DNA of 35,564 bases from Methanoregula sp. (GTDB lineage Archaea; Halobacteriota; Methanomicrobia; Methanomicrobiales; Methanospirillaceae): NCBI GenBank assembly GCA_026394655.1, contig JAPKXU010000223.1, positions 1 to 35,564 of the forward strand, read 5' to 3'. Positions 25,563-33,929 of the stretch are shown in pieces. The notes under the pieces are model-generated. The model did no database searches. It saw only the letters and a program-made list of their open reading frames with translations, and was not told where the DNA came from. Numbering within the stretch: position 1 is the first letter of the stretch; every line of letters starts with the position of its first letter. Position numbers and translations under genes: made by a program.

Positions 25563-26510
25563 TTACTTCACGAGCCCAAACGACTTCAGCGTAACCTCGG
25601 TATTGACAGCACCGACATGATACACCGCGCCTTCAGACAACTCGTTGATGACAACTTCTGCGGGCGAGAAGAGCGACGTATCGATCTTGTAAAAGTCGTA
25701 CCCAGCCTCCTTGAAGATGTCGTTGAACGGTTTGCCGTATCCCTTTGACTTGTTGCTCGGGATCTTGTCAAGATAGTCCTTGATCTCCGGAGCTTTCATT
25801 GTAAGAGTAATCTGCCCGTGATAGATAGTGGCGTCATTTGTCACACCCATCGCAAGTTTTGGTCCCCGTACCGGTGGCACGGGTGCGGTTCCCATGGCGC
25901 AGATAATCTTTCGTGTATCAAAGCCGAGCTCGTTTAACTTGTAGATCGCAGTCTCAACACAGCGTCCTGAGACCTGAATGGAGCCGACGACTGAAGAAGT
26001 CGGGGCGACAACTGCGCAGACGTTTGCCACGTCAACGTGACATTCCTCGGCAATCTTCTCCATGACCTCCGCATTCGGCAGGTGGTCGCTCTCGAGACAC
26101 ATCACTGCACAGTCGTAGTCATCCTCATATTCGATCACCTCGTAGGTGTGCTTCGGTTTGAGCGAGAGTGCCCGTGCAGGACCGCTCCCCATCGCAAAGA
26201 AGTTCCCCACCTTCACCGTCCAGCCGGCTTTCTGCGCACCAAGGCAGGAGATCGACGGGAAATCGGTGCTGACCTCAATAAAAGGCATCGGGATTCCTTT
26301 TATCTGCCCCATGCGGAAGTTGACCTCACCAAGTCCACCCATGCAGATCTCGGTAAATGCCCTTCCTGCTGCATATCCCCCGCGGGTGCTCACACCACAA
26401 TCAACGATACGTGCGCCATTGTCCAGCTCATGGTAGGCAGCGTTAAACTCCTCTGCGAGTTCGGCTAAATTATCAAATATCTCAAGTGCCAGTTCGTTAA
26501 CACTCAGCAT
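25563..26510 (-). CDS. mch: Methenyl-tetrahydromethanopterin cyclohydrolase
   Basis: Catalyses reversible hydrolysis of 5,10-methenyl-H4MPT to 5-formyl-H4MPT, the third step of CO2 reduction to methane. From ATG 26510 it is 315 residues, the family length, starting MLSVNELALEIFDNL. Characteristic stretches include CGVSTRGGYAAGRAFTEICM, VSTDFPSISCLGAQKAGW, GSGPARALSLKPK and APVPPVRGPKLAMGVTNDA. An upstream in-frame start at 26546 would add 12 unconserved residues. No other methanogenesis gene is adjacent. It is the strongest single marker that the source is a methanogen (or a close relative using the H4MPT pathway). Confidence 0.97.
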   Translation of the reverse strand: MLSVNELALEIFDNLAELAEEFNAAYHELDNGARIVDCGVSTRGGYAAGRAFTEICMGGLGEVNFRMGQIKGIPMPFIEVSTDFPSISCLGAQKAGWTVKVGNFFAMGSGPARALSLKPKHTYEVIEYEDDYDCAVMCLESDHLPNAEVMEKIAEECHVDVANVCAVVAPTSSVVGSIQVSGRCVETAIYKLNELGFDTRKIICAMGTAPVPPVRGPKLAMGVTNDATIYHGQITLTMKAPEIKDYLDKIPSNKSKGYGKPFNDIFKEAGYDFYKIDTSLFSPAEVVINELSEGAVYHVGAVNTEVTLKSFGLVK

Positions 26511-26577
26511 TACAAAAACCCCTGTATCATAAAAAGAGGGTTGCATTACAGATAATATTTTTCAAAGTGATCGGGAC

Positions 26578-27705
26578 TCATTGGAGATACTGGAGCACCA
26601 TTTTTGGATCGTAGCGGAAAGTGACGAGCCGGGTCCTTCCCCGCCCGTAACGGTAATGGAGGTCGATGATGCGGACTGCATGCAGTTTTGCGGCGATCTC
26701 ATAGAACCGGGTGTACCCGATACCTACCTTTTCCTTGATGGATTTGTGTGCCTCGCCCATCGTCATTTCGTTTCTCTCCGTGCTGATCTCTGCAAGTGCC
26801 TTCAAGAGCTGCCGGTCTTCATCTTTGAGCGCTTTTATGGTGTGGGCAAGGTGCATGAAACGGGAAACTTCATACGCCTGGGTGATATCTTCGATATTGA
26901 TCTGGCGTCGGGTGGCACGCTCTGCGTTCAACGCCGCCCGTTTGAAGAGATCGAGTCCGACACGAATGTCCCCCGCGTTAACGGTATATTCTACGACAAC
27001 ACGAAGCAGTTCGTCACTGATCACATTCGGGAAGAACCCTTGGTTTACCCGCATTTTTAAGATCTCATGGACTTCCTCAGGTCCGTAGGGAGAGAAATAA
27101 ATATCTGTGGGTTGGAAGACCGAAGCGACGCGGGCGTCAATCACCCGTGACATGTCGACATCCGTGTCACTGATGATCACGATCACGCTGATGCGGGTGC
27201 CTTCGTACGTCTCGTGGGAACGCAGGAGCGTATAGAGCACCCGGTTGATCTCGTTCTCATAGAGCAGGTAGTTTGCATCGTCCAGTGCAACAATGAGCAC
27301 GATCTCCTCGTCCTGGAGGATACGGGCAACCGAATCGAAGACCTGTTTGAACGATGTGCCGGAAGCCGGGGGGAGGTGCCCGGAGAGCTTCCGGTAAATC
27401 TGGGAGACGATGGCGTATTTTGTGTTATCGATCTGGCAGTTGACATGGACAGGTACCAGTTTTTTGGTCGTCTCCTCAAGCTCGGCAAATAGTTTTCGTA
27501 TACTTGTGGTTTTTCCGGTTCCGGGTAACCCTTTGCAAACCGTATTTAGTGGTCTGCCTCCCCGTAATCCGGGGCGGATCTGGAATGCGAGTTCCCGCAT
27601 CTGGGTATCACGGAACTCGAACTGATCGGGGACGTAATCGATCTCAAAAACGTCCGGGTCCCGAAAGAGCGATTCATCCCACATCAGCAGATTCTTTGTT
27701 GTCAT
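26578..27705 (-). CDS. Orc1/Cdc6-type replication initiator
   Basis: Archaeal AAA+ origin-binding protein, 375 residues from ATG 27705. Walker A is GLPGTGKTTS; the Walker B segment reads IVALDDANYLL, with Asp-Asp in place of the usual Asp-Glu. Sensor 1 (VIIISDTDV), an AAA+ lid and a C-terminal winged-helix domain with GRGRTRLVTFRYDP follow. AGAGGAGT eight bases before ATG 27705 supports this start, giving MTTKNLLMWDESLFRDP, which looks like homologous N-termini; the open frame extends 33 codons further up to ATG 27804 without a clear ribosome-binding site. The gene is followed on the same strand by mch. Many archaeal orc1/cdc6 genes adjoin the origin they bind. Confidence 0.93.
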   Translation of the reverse strand: MTTKNLLMWDESLFRDPDVFEIDYVPDQFEFRDTQMRELAFQIRPGLRGGRPLNTVCKGLPGTGKTTSIRKLFAELEETTKKLVPVHVNCQIDNTKYAIVSQIYRKLSGHLPPASGTSFKQVFDSVARILQDEEIVLIVALDDANYLLYENEINRVLYTLLRSHETYEGTRISVIVIISDTDVDMSRVIDARVASVFQPTDIYFSPYGPEEVHEILKMRVNQGFFPNVISDELLRVVVEYTVNAGDIRVGLDLFKRAALNAERATRRQINIEDITQAYEVSRFMHLAHTIKALKDEDRQLLKALAEISTERNEMTMGEAHKSIKEKVGIGYTRFYEIAAKLHAVRIIDLHYRYGRGRTRLVTFRYDPKMVLQYLQ

Positions 27706-27804
27706 CCCAGTACTCCTCTCTCTGCGATCGGTAATAACAGCATCTGCATTGCGTTTCGGGGTTTCTTTGGCATGGTTACGTGCTGGAATCTCTTTCATTG
27801 ACAT

Positions 27805-28157
27805 GCTGCTGCACGGAAATTTTGAAGTGCTTATGGGAACCCATACCGCGGAACGCCATTGTCATGTCTGGAACTAACATCTTGGTGAGGGGGGTTCGGG
27901 ATGGAGTGGCAGACCGTGGATTCGATGCAGGAGAATCTCCTGATTGTCAAAGGGTTGTCCCGGTACCATATCAAATATACGGGAACCGGGGAGAATGGCG
28001 GAGAAGCCGGGGGTTGATAATATATATCATTTCAGAAGAAGAAACGAACAGTGAGCAGGGTGTGGTGCGTGATGAAAGTTACCGCGCATTATTAGTGGCA
28101 GATACTATGAATTTTTGGTCGTGTCACAAGATCGGCTAAAAAATCACCAAAAAAGTA
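27805..28157. other. Intergenic region upstream of orc1/cdc6, possible replication origin
   Basis: About 350 bases without a credible gene. Two G-runs ending in TT in the same orientation, GAGGGGGGTT (27887-27896) and GGGGGTT (28009-28015), resemble the G-rich end of archaeal origin recognition boxes. The second directly adjoins a 15-base AT-rich, nearly palindromic stretch (28016-28030) that could be an unwinding element or a promoter. Adjacent GGAAC or GGAG sequences do not give a full box, so this is a candidate only. Confidence 0.3.
28138..28154 (-). terminator. Double T-tract terminator of the M13 peptidase gene
   Basis: Two runs of six T on the minus strand (28149-28154 and 28138-28143), within 20 bases of the stop. 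Confidence 0.5.
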
Positions 28158-30224
28158 TTACCAGATGACCGGCCGGTCGCTGACGTTCCGGTACAGGGCA
28201 TCGCCAGGCTGGATCTCCGGGAAGGTATCGTAGAACTCCGGGATATTGAACAGGACACCGTTCACCCGGTACCTGTTTGCAGTGTGGGGGTCTGTATAGA
28301 CCCGGTTGCGGAGGGAATCCTCCCGGTCGTTTGACTGCCATATGCGTGCAGCCGCGGAGAAGAACTGCCGGTCCACGGTACTGTTGGACACTCCGGGGCC
28401 CGATGACGGGTTCCCGTACTCCTTCCATGCATGATAGGAGAGGGTCAGACCCCCGAAGTCAGCGATATTCTCGCCAAACGTGAGGTTGCCGTTGTTAAAG
28501 ATCCCGGGGAGGATCTCGAAACTGTTGTATTCCTTCACCAAAAGGTCAGTCCGGTTGGCAAAATTCTTCGCATCCTCCTGTGTCCACCAGTTCTTCAGGT
28601 TCCCGTCCTTGTCGAACTGCCGTCCCTGGTCATCGAACCCATGGGTCATCTCGTGCCCGATTACCCAGCCGAGACCCCCATAATTGGCTGAGGAATCTGC
28701 ATCCGGGTCAAAGAAGGGTGGCTGGAGGATGCCTGCAGGAAATACCATCTCGTTTTTGGTTGGATCATAAAAGGCGTTGACGATCTGCGGGGAGATATCC
28801 CAGGTTGTCCGGTCAACCGGTTTTCCGATTTTGTCCAGCCCATAGGTGCCGTGGATAAAGTCGAACACCGAGACAGAACGGATATTTCCGGCATACGAGT
28901 TCGACAGGTTCAGCCCGGAGTAATCTCTCCATTGGTCAGGATACGCGATCTTCTGCCTCATTGCAGCAAGCTTTGCATGGGCTGCGGCTTTGGTGGAAGG
29001 ACTCATCCAGGTCAGGTTCGAGATCCGCTGGTCAAGCGTCTTTCGGATATTGAGGAACATGGCCGAGACCATGTCCCGGGTCCGGGGGTCGACATACCGG
29101 GTAACATATTCCCTGCCGACAAGATCCCCCAGCATATCACTCTCGGTATTTGTGACGCGTTTCCACCGGGGCCGCATCTCCTTTACCCCGTATAGGGTCT
29201 TGCTGTAGAAGGAGAAGTCCTCATTTTCGAACGGTGAACTGAGCGACGCGGCTGCGCTGTTGATCAGCTGGTACCGCAGGTAGACTTTCCAGTCTTCAAC
29301 CGGCGCAGTCCGGAGGAGCGTGTCGAGTCCCTGTACGAACCGCGGCTGGTGGACATTCACCTGGTCTACCGGACCGGAGCCCGGGATCGTGCTCAGGGCT
29401 TTCCACCCGATAGAGGGATACTGATCGTCCAGTGCAGCAATGGAGTACAGGTTGGTGGTATCCTCGGGGTTACGGTTCTCCTCTGCACTGAAATGGGACG
29501 TGGCAAGGGTCTTCTCCATGGCATAGACGGTTTTTGCATCAGCCGCAGCCTGGTCATCAGGCTCGCCCGTCAGATTGAAGATCCTGGCGATATGGGCGAG
29601 GTAGGCCCCTTGAATCTCCTGGCTTTTGTTGTCGGTCCTGAGGTAATAGTCCCGGTCCGGCAGCCCGAGCCCGCCCTGCGTGATGCCCGGGACCATCTCG
29701 GTGCTGTTCCGGGGATTGATCTCCGCAGAGTAATAGTACACCGGGCGGAACCCGTGCTGCAGGAGAATGATCGTGGCATTGGTCAGATCTGAGCGGGATT
29801 TAATGGCATCGATCATCGCGAGATCATCGGACAAGGGGAGTATTCCCTGCCGGTCGATCAGTGCAGTATCCATCCCGGACCGGTAGAACTGCCCGATGAG
29901 GGATATATTCCTGTCAGTTGTCCCAGACGATGCATTTGCTGCCTTTTCAAGGAGCGTATGCAGGTCATCATCAACCTTGTCGCTGAGCACGGCGAATGTC
30001 GTGTAACTCGATTTATCGGCTGGGACTGGATGCTCTGCAATCCAGGCATCATTCACGTAGCCAAAAAAATCGTCGCCCGGCTTTACGGACTTGTTGAGGG
30101 TGAACCCGCTGTCAGGTACCTGGGTTACGTTGCCCGGTACCTTTGTTACGGTACCGGCGGGCCCGGAACACCCGGCCGATACGAGACACAGGATCACGAT
30201 GAGGATCAACGCGACATGTTTCAC
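28158..30224 (-). CDS. M13-family zinc metallopeptidase, lipoprotein
   Basis: 688-residue neprilysin/PepO-type endopeptidase. The zinc site is complete: HEMTH (residues 524-528) in GWVIGHEMTHGFDDQGRQFD and the third ligand Glu585 in ENIADFGGL. NAFYDPTKNEM and the PAGILQPPFFD stretch are family landmarks, and the C-terminal end PGDALYRNVSDRPVIW is complete. The N-terminus has a lipobox-like signal (MKHVALILIVILCLVSAGC), so it should be exported and anchored at the outer face of the membrane to cut oligopeptides. GTG 30224 is the start; no strong ribosome-binding site is seen. M13 enzymes are mainly bacterial and eukaryotic, so acquisition by transfer is likely. Confidence 0.94.
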   Translation of the reverse strand: MKHVALILIVILCLVSAGCSGPAGTVTKVPGNVTQVPDSGFTLNKSVKPGDDFFGYVNDAWIAEHPVPADKSSYTTFAVLSDKVDDDLHTLLEKAANASSGTTDRNISLIGQFYRSGMDTALIDRQGILPLSDDLAMIDAIKSRSDLTNATIILLQHGFRPVYYYSAEINPRNSTEMVPGITQGGLGLPDRDYYLRTDNKSQEIQGAYLAHIARIFNLTGEPDDQAAADAKTVYAMEKTLATSHFSAEENRNPEDTTNLYSIAALDDQYPSIGWKALSTIPGSGPVDQVNVHQPRFVQGLDTLLRTAPVEDWKVYLRYQLINSAAASLSSPFENEDFSFYSKTLYGVKEMRPRWKRVTNTESDMLGDLVGREYVTRYVDPRTRDMVSAMFLNIRKTLDQRISNLTWMSPSTKAAAHAKLAAMRQKIAYPDQWRDYSGLNLSNSYAGNIRSVSVFDFIHGTYGLDKIGKPVDRTTWDISPQIVNAFYDPTKNEMVFPAGILQPPFFDPDADSSANYGGLGWVIGHEMTHGFDDQGRQFDKDGNLKNWWTQEDAKNFANRTDLLVKEYNSFEILPGIFNNGNLTFGENIADFGGLTLSYHAWKEYGNPSSGPGVSNSTVDRQFFSAAARIWQSNDREDSLRNRVYTDPHTANRYRVNGVLFNIPEFYDTFPEIQPGDALYRNVSDRPVIW

Positions 30225-30374
30225 AATGACTAATTGTTATTTTTATTCGGGGAAAAGAGTTGGGGGACATCACCGAGTACGGGTATTCAGTGAATGATGT
30301 CATCAACAAACTGCGTGCAGACGTCTCCTCAGCGGAGCAGATGAAGGCACAGTTCAATCTCAACCCAATCAGCA

Positions 30375-30650
30375 TCATCGTAGTAACTGCAGGAAGGTAC
30401 CGGACCGGGTATGCAGCCGTAATGACCGGACCGGTGAAACCCACCATGCAGCAGAGAATAGGTACTGGTTAAGCCAGCCGAGCTCTTCCTGCACCTTGCG
30501 TGCCTGTGTCTCCGGGGTCTTCATGTGGTGTGGCTGGCCCTTGAAGACGACGAACCGGACGGGCGCTGTACTCCCTTCTTTATAGGCCCGGTATGTGACC
30601 CAGGCGCTCGCTGGATCGACCCACTGAGCGTAAGGCACTTGCTCGATCAA
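30375..30650 (-). pseudogene. Remnant of a prolyl oligopeptidase-family (S9) peptidase, C-terminal piece
   Basis: The minus-strand frame encodes IEQVPYAQWVDPASAW, then APVRFVVFKGQPHHM and TQARKVQEELGWLNQYLF. This resembles the last 60 residues of S9 peptidases, where the histidine of the catalytic triad lies in a Gly-x-x-His-type loop. After the LNQYLF end the frame runs on in unrelated sequence. Upstream, the expected hydrolase fold with Gly-x-Ser-x-Gly is missing, and no frame reads as a family member, so only the tail survives. Assignment is from memory of family patterns and is moderate. Confidence 0.5.
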
Positions 30651-30843
30651 CAGCGAGGAACGCGATGCGTAGCATGGCGTGAGGAGCGTGCGAGAGCAGC
30701 CGTCATCACCGGAACGGTGCCGTAGTGGAGTGACAAGATGAGGGCGTCATCGGCTCCTTTGGTACACCACGAGAAGGACAGTGAGATGAGGTGAAGTACG
30801 CTGAACCTGATGCCTTAACAGCTGGTGCCTGATATTTCACAGC

Positions 30844-30852
30844 ATTAATATA
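30844..30852 (+). promoter_or_regulatory. TATA box of the MFS transporter gene
   Basis: ATTAATATA, placing transcription start near 30874 and a leader of 18-30 bases. Confidence 0.45.
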
Positions 30853-30891
30853 CGTTACTTGAAAAAATCATAAAAACTCGATATCAGAATA

Positions 30892-32376
30892 GTGATTCCT
30901 ATAATGCCCTCAGACCTGGACAACGGAACGACCGCAGATGTGCCGGCAATCTGTCATACGCCAAATATTCCCATCACCCCGGCTGACAAGAAGATCGTGC
31001 TCTTTATCGCTATACTGGCCGCAGGTCTCACCGGGTTCGATATATCAGCAGTCACCATCGCGCTGCCGACCATCGGCGCGGAATTTCACATGGATGCTGT
31101 CGCACTCTCGTGGATCACGACCGGATACCTCCTTGCAGCGGCCAGCCTTCTGGTATCGATCGGGAAGGTAGCCGATATCTACGGGAGAAAACGGGTCTAC
31201 CTGTACGGGATTGCGATCTTCACCCTTGCATCCGTTCTCATGATCGTAGCGCCCTCAACCGACCTGCTCATTGCGATCCGGGTCCTCCAGGGAGTTGGTG
31301 CCGCCATGATCTTCGGAACCGGTATTTCCATCATCAGCTCGGTCTTTCAGCCGGGTGAACGGGGAAAGATCCTGGGAATTTACGTATCTTCTGCCTATAT
31401 CTCGCTGACCGTCGGGCCGTTTTTGGGGGGCATGCTCACACAGCACATCGGCTGGAGGAGCATATTCGTTGTCAACGTACCGATCGGCATAGCCGCCTGC
31501 CTGCTCATTCTCTGGAAACTGAAAGGTGAATGGGCAGAATGCGTGGGTGAACGCCTGGATCTCGTTGGGTCTGCCATCTATGCGTGCGCTCTTGTCCTGG
31601 TGATGATAGGTCTCTCCCAGGTCCCGCATCCCGGAGCCCTGCTGCTCATTGCTGCAGGGTGCGCCACCGGGATCGCCTTTGCCCTGTACGAGATGCGGAT
31701 CCCCGTCCCGGTCCTGGACATACGTCTCCTGACGCAGAATCGGGTCTTTGCGTTCTCCAGCCTTGCCGCACTCATCAACTTCACCGCAACCTTCGCTGTT
31801 ACCTTCCTGCTCAGTCTCGACCTCCAGTATACGAAAGGATATTCCCCGGTCATTGCCGGATTAGTCCTGATCGCCCAGCCCGTGGCCATTGTCCTCGTCA
31901 CGCTCATTTCCGGCCGACTCTCCGACCAGATCGACCCGCAGGTACTTGCCTCCTCCGGCATGGCGCTGACGGCAATTGGCCTGTTCGCGCTCGCCTTCCT
32001 GACCGAGTCGACTCCCCTCTGGTACATGCTGACCTGCCTGGTAGTGCTCGGGGTGGGATACGGACTCTTCTCTCCTCCAAACATCCACGCGATTATGGGT
32101 TCAGTGGATAAACGGTACTACGGTATGGCCAACGGCATCAACGGTACAGTACGGCTGCTGGGCCAGATGCTCTCCATGGGAATCACGATGATGATCTTCT
32201 CAGTCGTGATCGGCCGTGTGGAGATTACACCGGACTGCTACCCGCAGTTTATTACCAGCCTGCACTATGCATTTGCCCTCTTCACGGTCTTATGCATCAT
32301 CGGGACCTGGGCCTCGCTCAAGCGGGGAAAGAGGCAGCCGACTCCGGTACCGGGAACTCCGGCTTCAGAGAAGTAA
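30892..32376 (+). CDS. MFS transporter, DHA2-type (14 membrane helices) drug/solute exporter
   Basis: 494-residue major facilitator of the EmrB/QacA kind. The protein begins with a hydrophilic 35-residue stretch, then about 14 membrane helices. Family motifs are FDISAVTIALPTIGAEF in helix 1, the loop GKVADIYGRKRVYLYG (motif A, D-x-x-GRK-R), RVLQGVGAAMIFGTG (motif B) and SAYISLTVGPFLGGMLTQHIGWRSIF (motif C, in two parts). It should export a hydrophobic or cationic compound by proton antiport; the substrate is unknown. GTG 30892 and ATG 30904 are both possible starts; ATG 30904 removes only VIPI. Nine T residues follow the stop. Confidence 0.92.
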   Translation: MIPIMPSDLDNGTTADVPAICHTPNIPITPADKKIVLFIAILAAGLTGFDISAVTIALPTIGAEFHMDAVALSWITTGYLLAAASLLVSIGKVADIYGRKRVYLYGIAIFTLASVLMIVAPSTDLLIAIRVLQGVGAAMIFGTGISIISSVFQPGERGKILGIYVSSAYISLTVGPFLGGMLTQHIGWRSIFVVNVPIGIAACLLILWKLKGEWAECVGERLDLVGSAIYACALVLVMIGLSQVPHPGALLLIAAGCATGIAFALYEMRIPVPVLDIRLLTQNRVFAFSSLAALINFTATFAVTFLLSLDLQYTKGYSPVIAGLVLIAQPVAIVLVTLISGRLSDQIDPQVLASSGMALTAIGLFALAFLTESTPLWYMLTCLVVLGVGYGLFSPPNIHAIMGSVDKRYYGMANGINGTVRLLGQMLSMGITMMIFSVVIGRVEITPDCYPQFITSLHYAFALFTVLCIIGTWASLKRGKRQPTPVPGTPASEK

Positions 32377-32385
32377 ACGGAAATC

Positions 32386-32394
32386 TTTTTTTTT
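32386..32394 (+). terminator. T-tract terminator of the MFS gene
   Basis: Nine consecutive T residues, ten bases after the stop. Confidence 0.6.
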
Positions 32395-32492
32395 CAGGTA
32401 AGTTATCCCGATGAACTCTTTTTTAGGGAAACTCGGCAAACAAAATTTTAGTGCCTATCCTGCCAGAAAGGAGTATGAACAGAGAAGTGTAA

Positions 32493-32585
32493 ATGACCGA
32501 ATCTCAACATTCTGACGCACTGAAAAATCTTGTGATATTCCTGATAGCGCTGGCAATTCTCGGCACTATCATTGCACTCGCATGA
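32493..32585 (+). CDS. 30-residue single-span membrane protein
   Basis: ATG 32493 opens a frame of 30 codons: a hydrophilic start MTESQHSDALKN followed by a hydrophobic helix LVIFLIALAILGTIIALA and a stop. The length and composition fit a true small membrane protein; similar short single-helix proteins occur in Methanomicrobiales, but I cannot name a family. An AAATTTTAG element at 32443-32451 could be a TATA box. Directly upstream and in the same frame is a five-codon frame (ATG 32475 to TAA 32490-32492) preceded by AAAGGAG; its stop adjoins the ATG. The remaining gap from 32586 to 32876 shows only a weak hairpin CACCA/TGGTG near 32730-32750. Confidence 0.5.
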   Translation: MTESQHSDALKNLVIFLIALAILGTIIALA

Positions 32586-32816
32586 TATTTCGCCGTGGAT
32601 CTCCCCATACAGCAGACTGCGCTCGACGCGCCAGCGAACCGGTTGGGTGGGATAGGGAATAGTAGCTGAAAAAAAATTTCTAATTTTATTACACCACAAG
32701 GAGATGCCCCACACCGGCTCGCGGACGCACCACCCTATTGTTTTGTTGGTGTTTCTCATGACGTGTAGGTGATTCCTTACGATGAAAGAAACGCTGTTTA
32801 TGGTGTGGGATTTTGG

Positions 32817-32822
32817 AAAAAA
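32817..32822 (-). terminator. T-tract terminator of the ion channel gene
   Basis: TTCTTTTTTCC on the minus strand, about 55 bases beyond the stop at 32877. Confidence 0.35.
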
Positions 32823-32876
32823 GAATTCGGGTATCCCCAATAATATTTCTTTTGACGGACTACATCGTAAGGGACG

Positions 32877-33878
32877 TTACATCAGAACCACGAGCAGCCA
32901 GAATGAAACGACAGGCAAGAGGATGGACACCAATATACCGCATCGGTTGATGGGTTTCACCAGTTCGGGTCTCTCCCATTGTTGCTGAGCGAGATAACAG
33001 ACGGTAGTAACCGCGACGGTTACGGCAAGGAACAGGTACACGGCTATCATGAATTTGTCGAACAGCTTGAGTACCCCGAGACCCGGGATCAGGGCGAGCT
33101 GGCCGAAGTGGTACATCACAGCGGAGATGAACATGCTTGTTGTAAGGACGTACCGCAAGTGGACCAGTTCGGGGTGATCGACCCGGATCAGGAAGGAGAG
33201 TCCGGCGATGATACAGAAGATGAGGGGCGGGACGATAGTCTGGAGAAGCGAGGCTAACGCATCATTTGTTATCGGGATATTGTACGCGAGCTGGGAATAG
33301 GTCTGGTTCTCGGGATACGAATGGTCGCTCACGGAAAACGAAGGGGTGCCGATCTTCCAGCCGGGGATGACAAACCCGGGTTCCATCCCGCTTTCTTCTG
33401 TAAAGGGGACATAGGTGAGTTGTGAACTTTGTAAATTAGCAGGTTCGATCTTGATCGGCAGGATCCCGGATTCGAATGGGTAATCCATGTTATTGGGAGT
33501 AATCCTGAAATCAGCCCTGACCCGGTAACCTTCTTCCTTTACCGGACCGGATTTGCTGTCGTATATTCTCTCCACCGAATTTGCACCGGAAGAGGGCTGA
33601 CCGTTCATGAACTCGAAGCGGGCGGTCTCGATACTGGGATCAGTCCACCGGAAAGTGAGGTAACAGTCTATTGTGTAGGTTCCTTTGACCATCTCGAGGT
33701 TGTCAATCGAGTTGATAAAGACCGCGACCTGCATTTTGGATGGAGAGTTGGATGATGAGTTCACCGCAGGAGGAAGTGACGGTAAGGCTTCTACTGCCTG
33801 AACTGAGGATATAAGTAATAGCAGGGTCATTACCAGAAACAGGAGAATAACTGCGATTTTCCGGGGATTGTACCGCAT
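32877..33878 (-). CDS. Pentameric ligand-gated ion channel homologue (Cys-loop receptor superfamily)
   Basis: 333 residues from ATG 33878. A signal peptide (about 8-28) precedes an extracellular beta-rich domain of about 175 residues that contains VAVFINSIDNLEMVKGTYTI, close to the first strands of prokaryotic channels such as GLIC, then YLTFRWTDPSI and the YPFESGILPIKIE segment typical of the family. Four membrane helices follow at about 205-231 (with paired prolines, TIVPPLIF), 241-263, 273-297 and 312-333. No Cys-loop disulfide pair is present, as in other prokaryotic members. The protein would form a pentameric cation or anion pore opened by an unknown ligand or by protons. An upstream in-frame start at 34034 would precede the signal peptide and is unlikely. 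Confidence 0.78.
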   Translation of the reverse strand: MRYNPRKIAVILLFLVMTLLLLISSVQAVEALPSLPPAVNSSSNSPSKMQVAVFINSIDNLEMVKGTYTIDCYLTFRWTDPSIETARFEFMNGQPSSGANSVERIYDSKSGPVKEEGYRVRADFRITPNNMDYPFESGILPIKIEPANLQSSQLTYVPFTEESGMEPGFVIPGWKIGTPSFSVSDHSYPENQTYSQLAYNIPITNDALASLLQTIVPPLIFCIIAGLSFLIRVDHPELVHLRYVLTTSMFISAVMYHFGQLALIPGLGVLKLFDKFMIAVYLFLAVTVAVTTVCYLAQQQWERPELVKPINRCGILVSILLPVVSFWLLVVLM

Positions 33879-33895
33879 AATAGGGTTTTTTCTTT

Positions 33896-33908
33896 GAAAA
33901 ATAAAATG
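33896..33908 (-). promoter_or_regulatory. Candidate TATA box of the channel gene
   Basis: CATTTTATTTTTC on the minus strand, about 25 bases before the ATG at 33878, which would give a leaderless transcript. GGATTTAAAC at 33921-33930 is an alternative with a leader of about 20 bases. Confidence 0.35.
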
Positions 33909-33929
33909 TTGCCGAGTTTGGTTTAAATC

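Larger units (their letters stand above)
30225..30891. other. Gap between divergent M13 peptidase and MFS genes
   Basis: About 670 bases. It holds a T/A-rich element just upstream of the peptidase start (30237-30247), a decayed prolyl oligopeptidase fragment (30375-30650, minus) and a TATA box for the MFS gene. A 70-codon plus-strand frame at 30260-30472 has no recognised homology and is not called. Confidence 0.5.

Noticed and set aside
25463-25594. 43-codon frame running into the 3' end of mch
   Set aside because: Unremarkable composition, overlaps mch and its terminator, and no promoter or ribosome-binding site.
30260-30472. 70-codon plus-strand frame between M13 and MFS genes
   Set aside because: No family resemblance, no ribosome-binding site, and it overlaps the S9 remnant on the other strand.
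32448-32840. 130-codon minus-strand frame
   Set aside because: Opposite the small membrane protein and across terminator-like T-tracts; product has no recognisable features.
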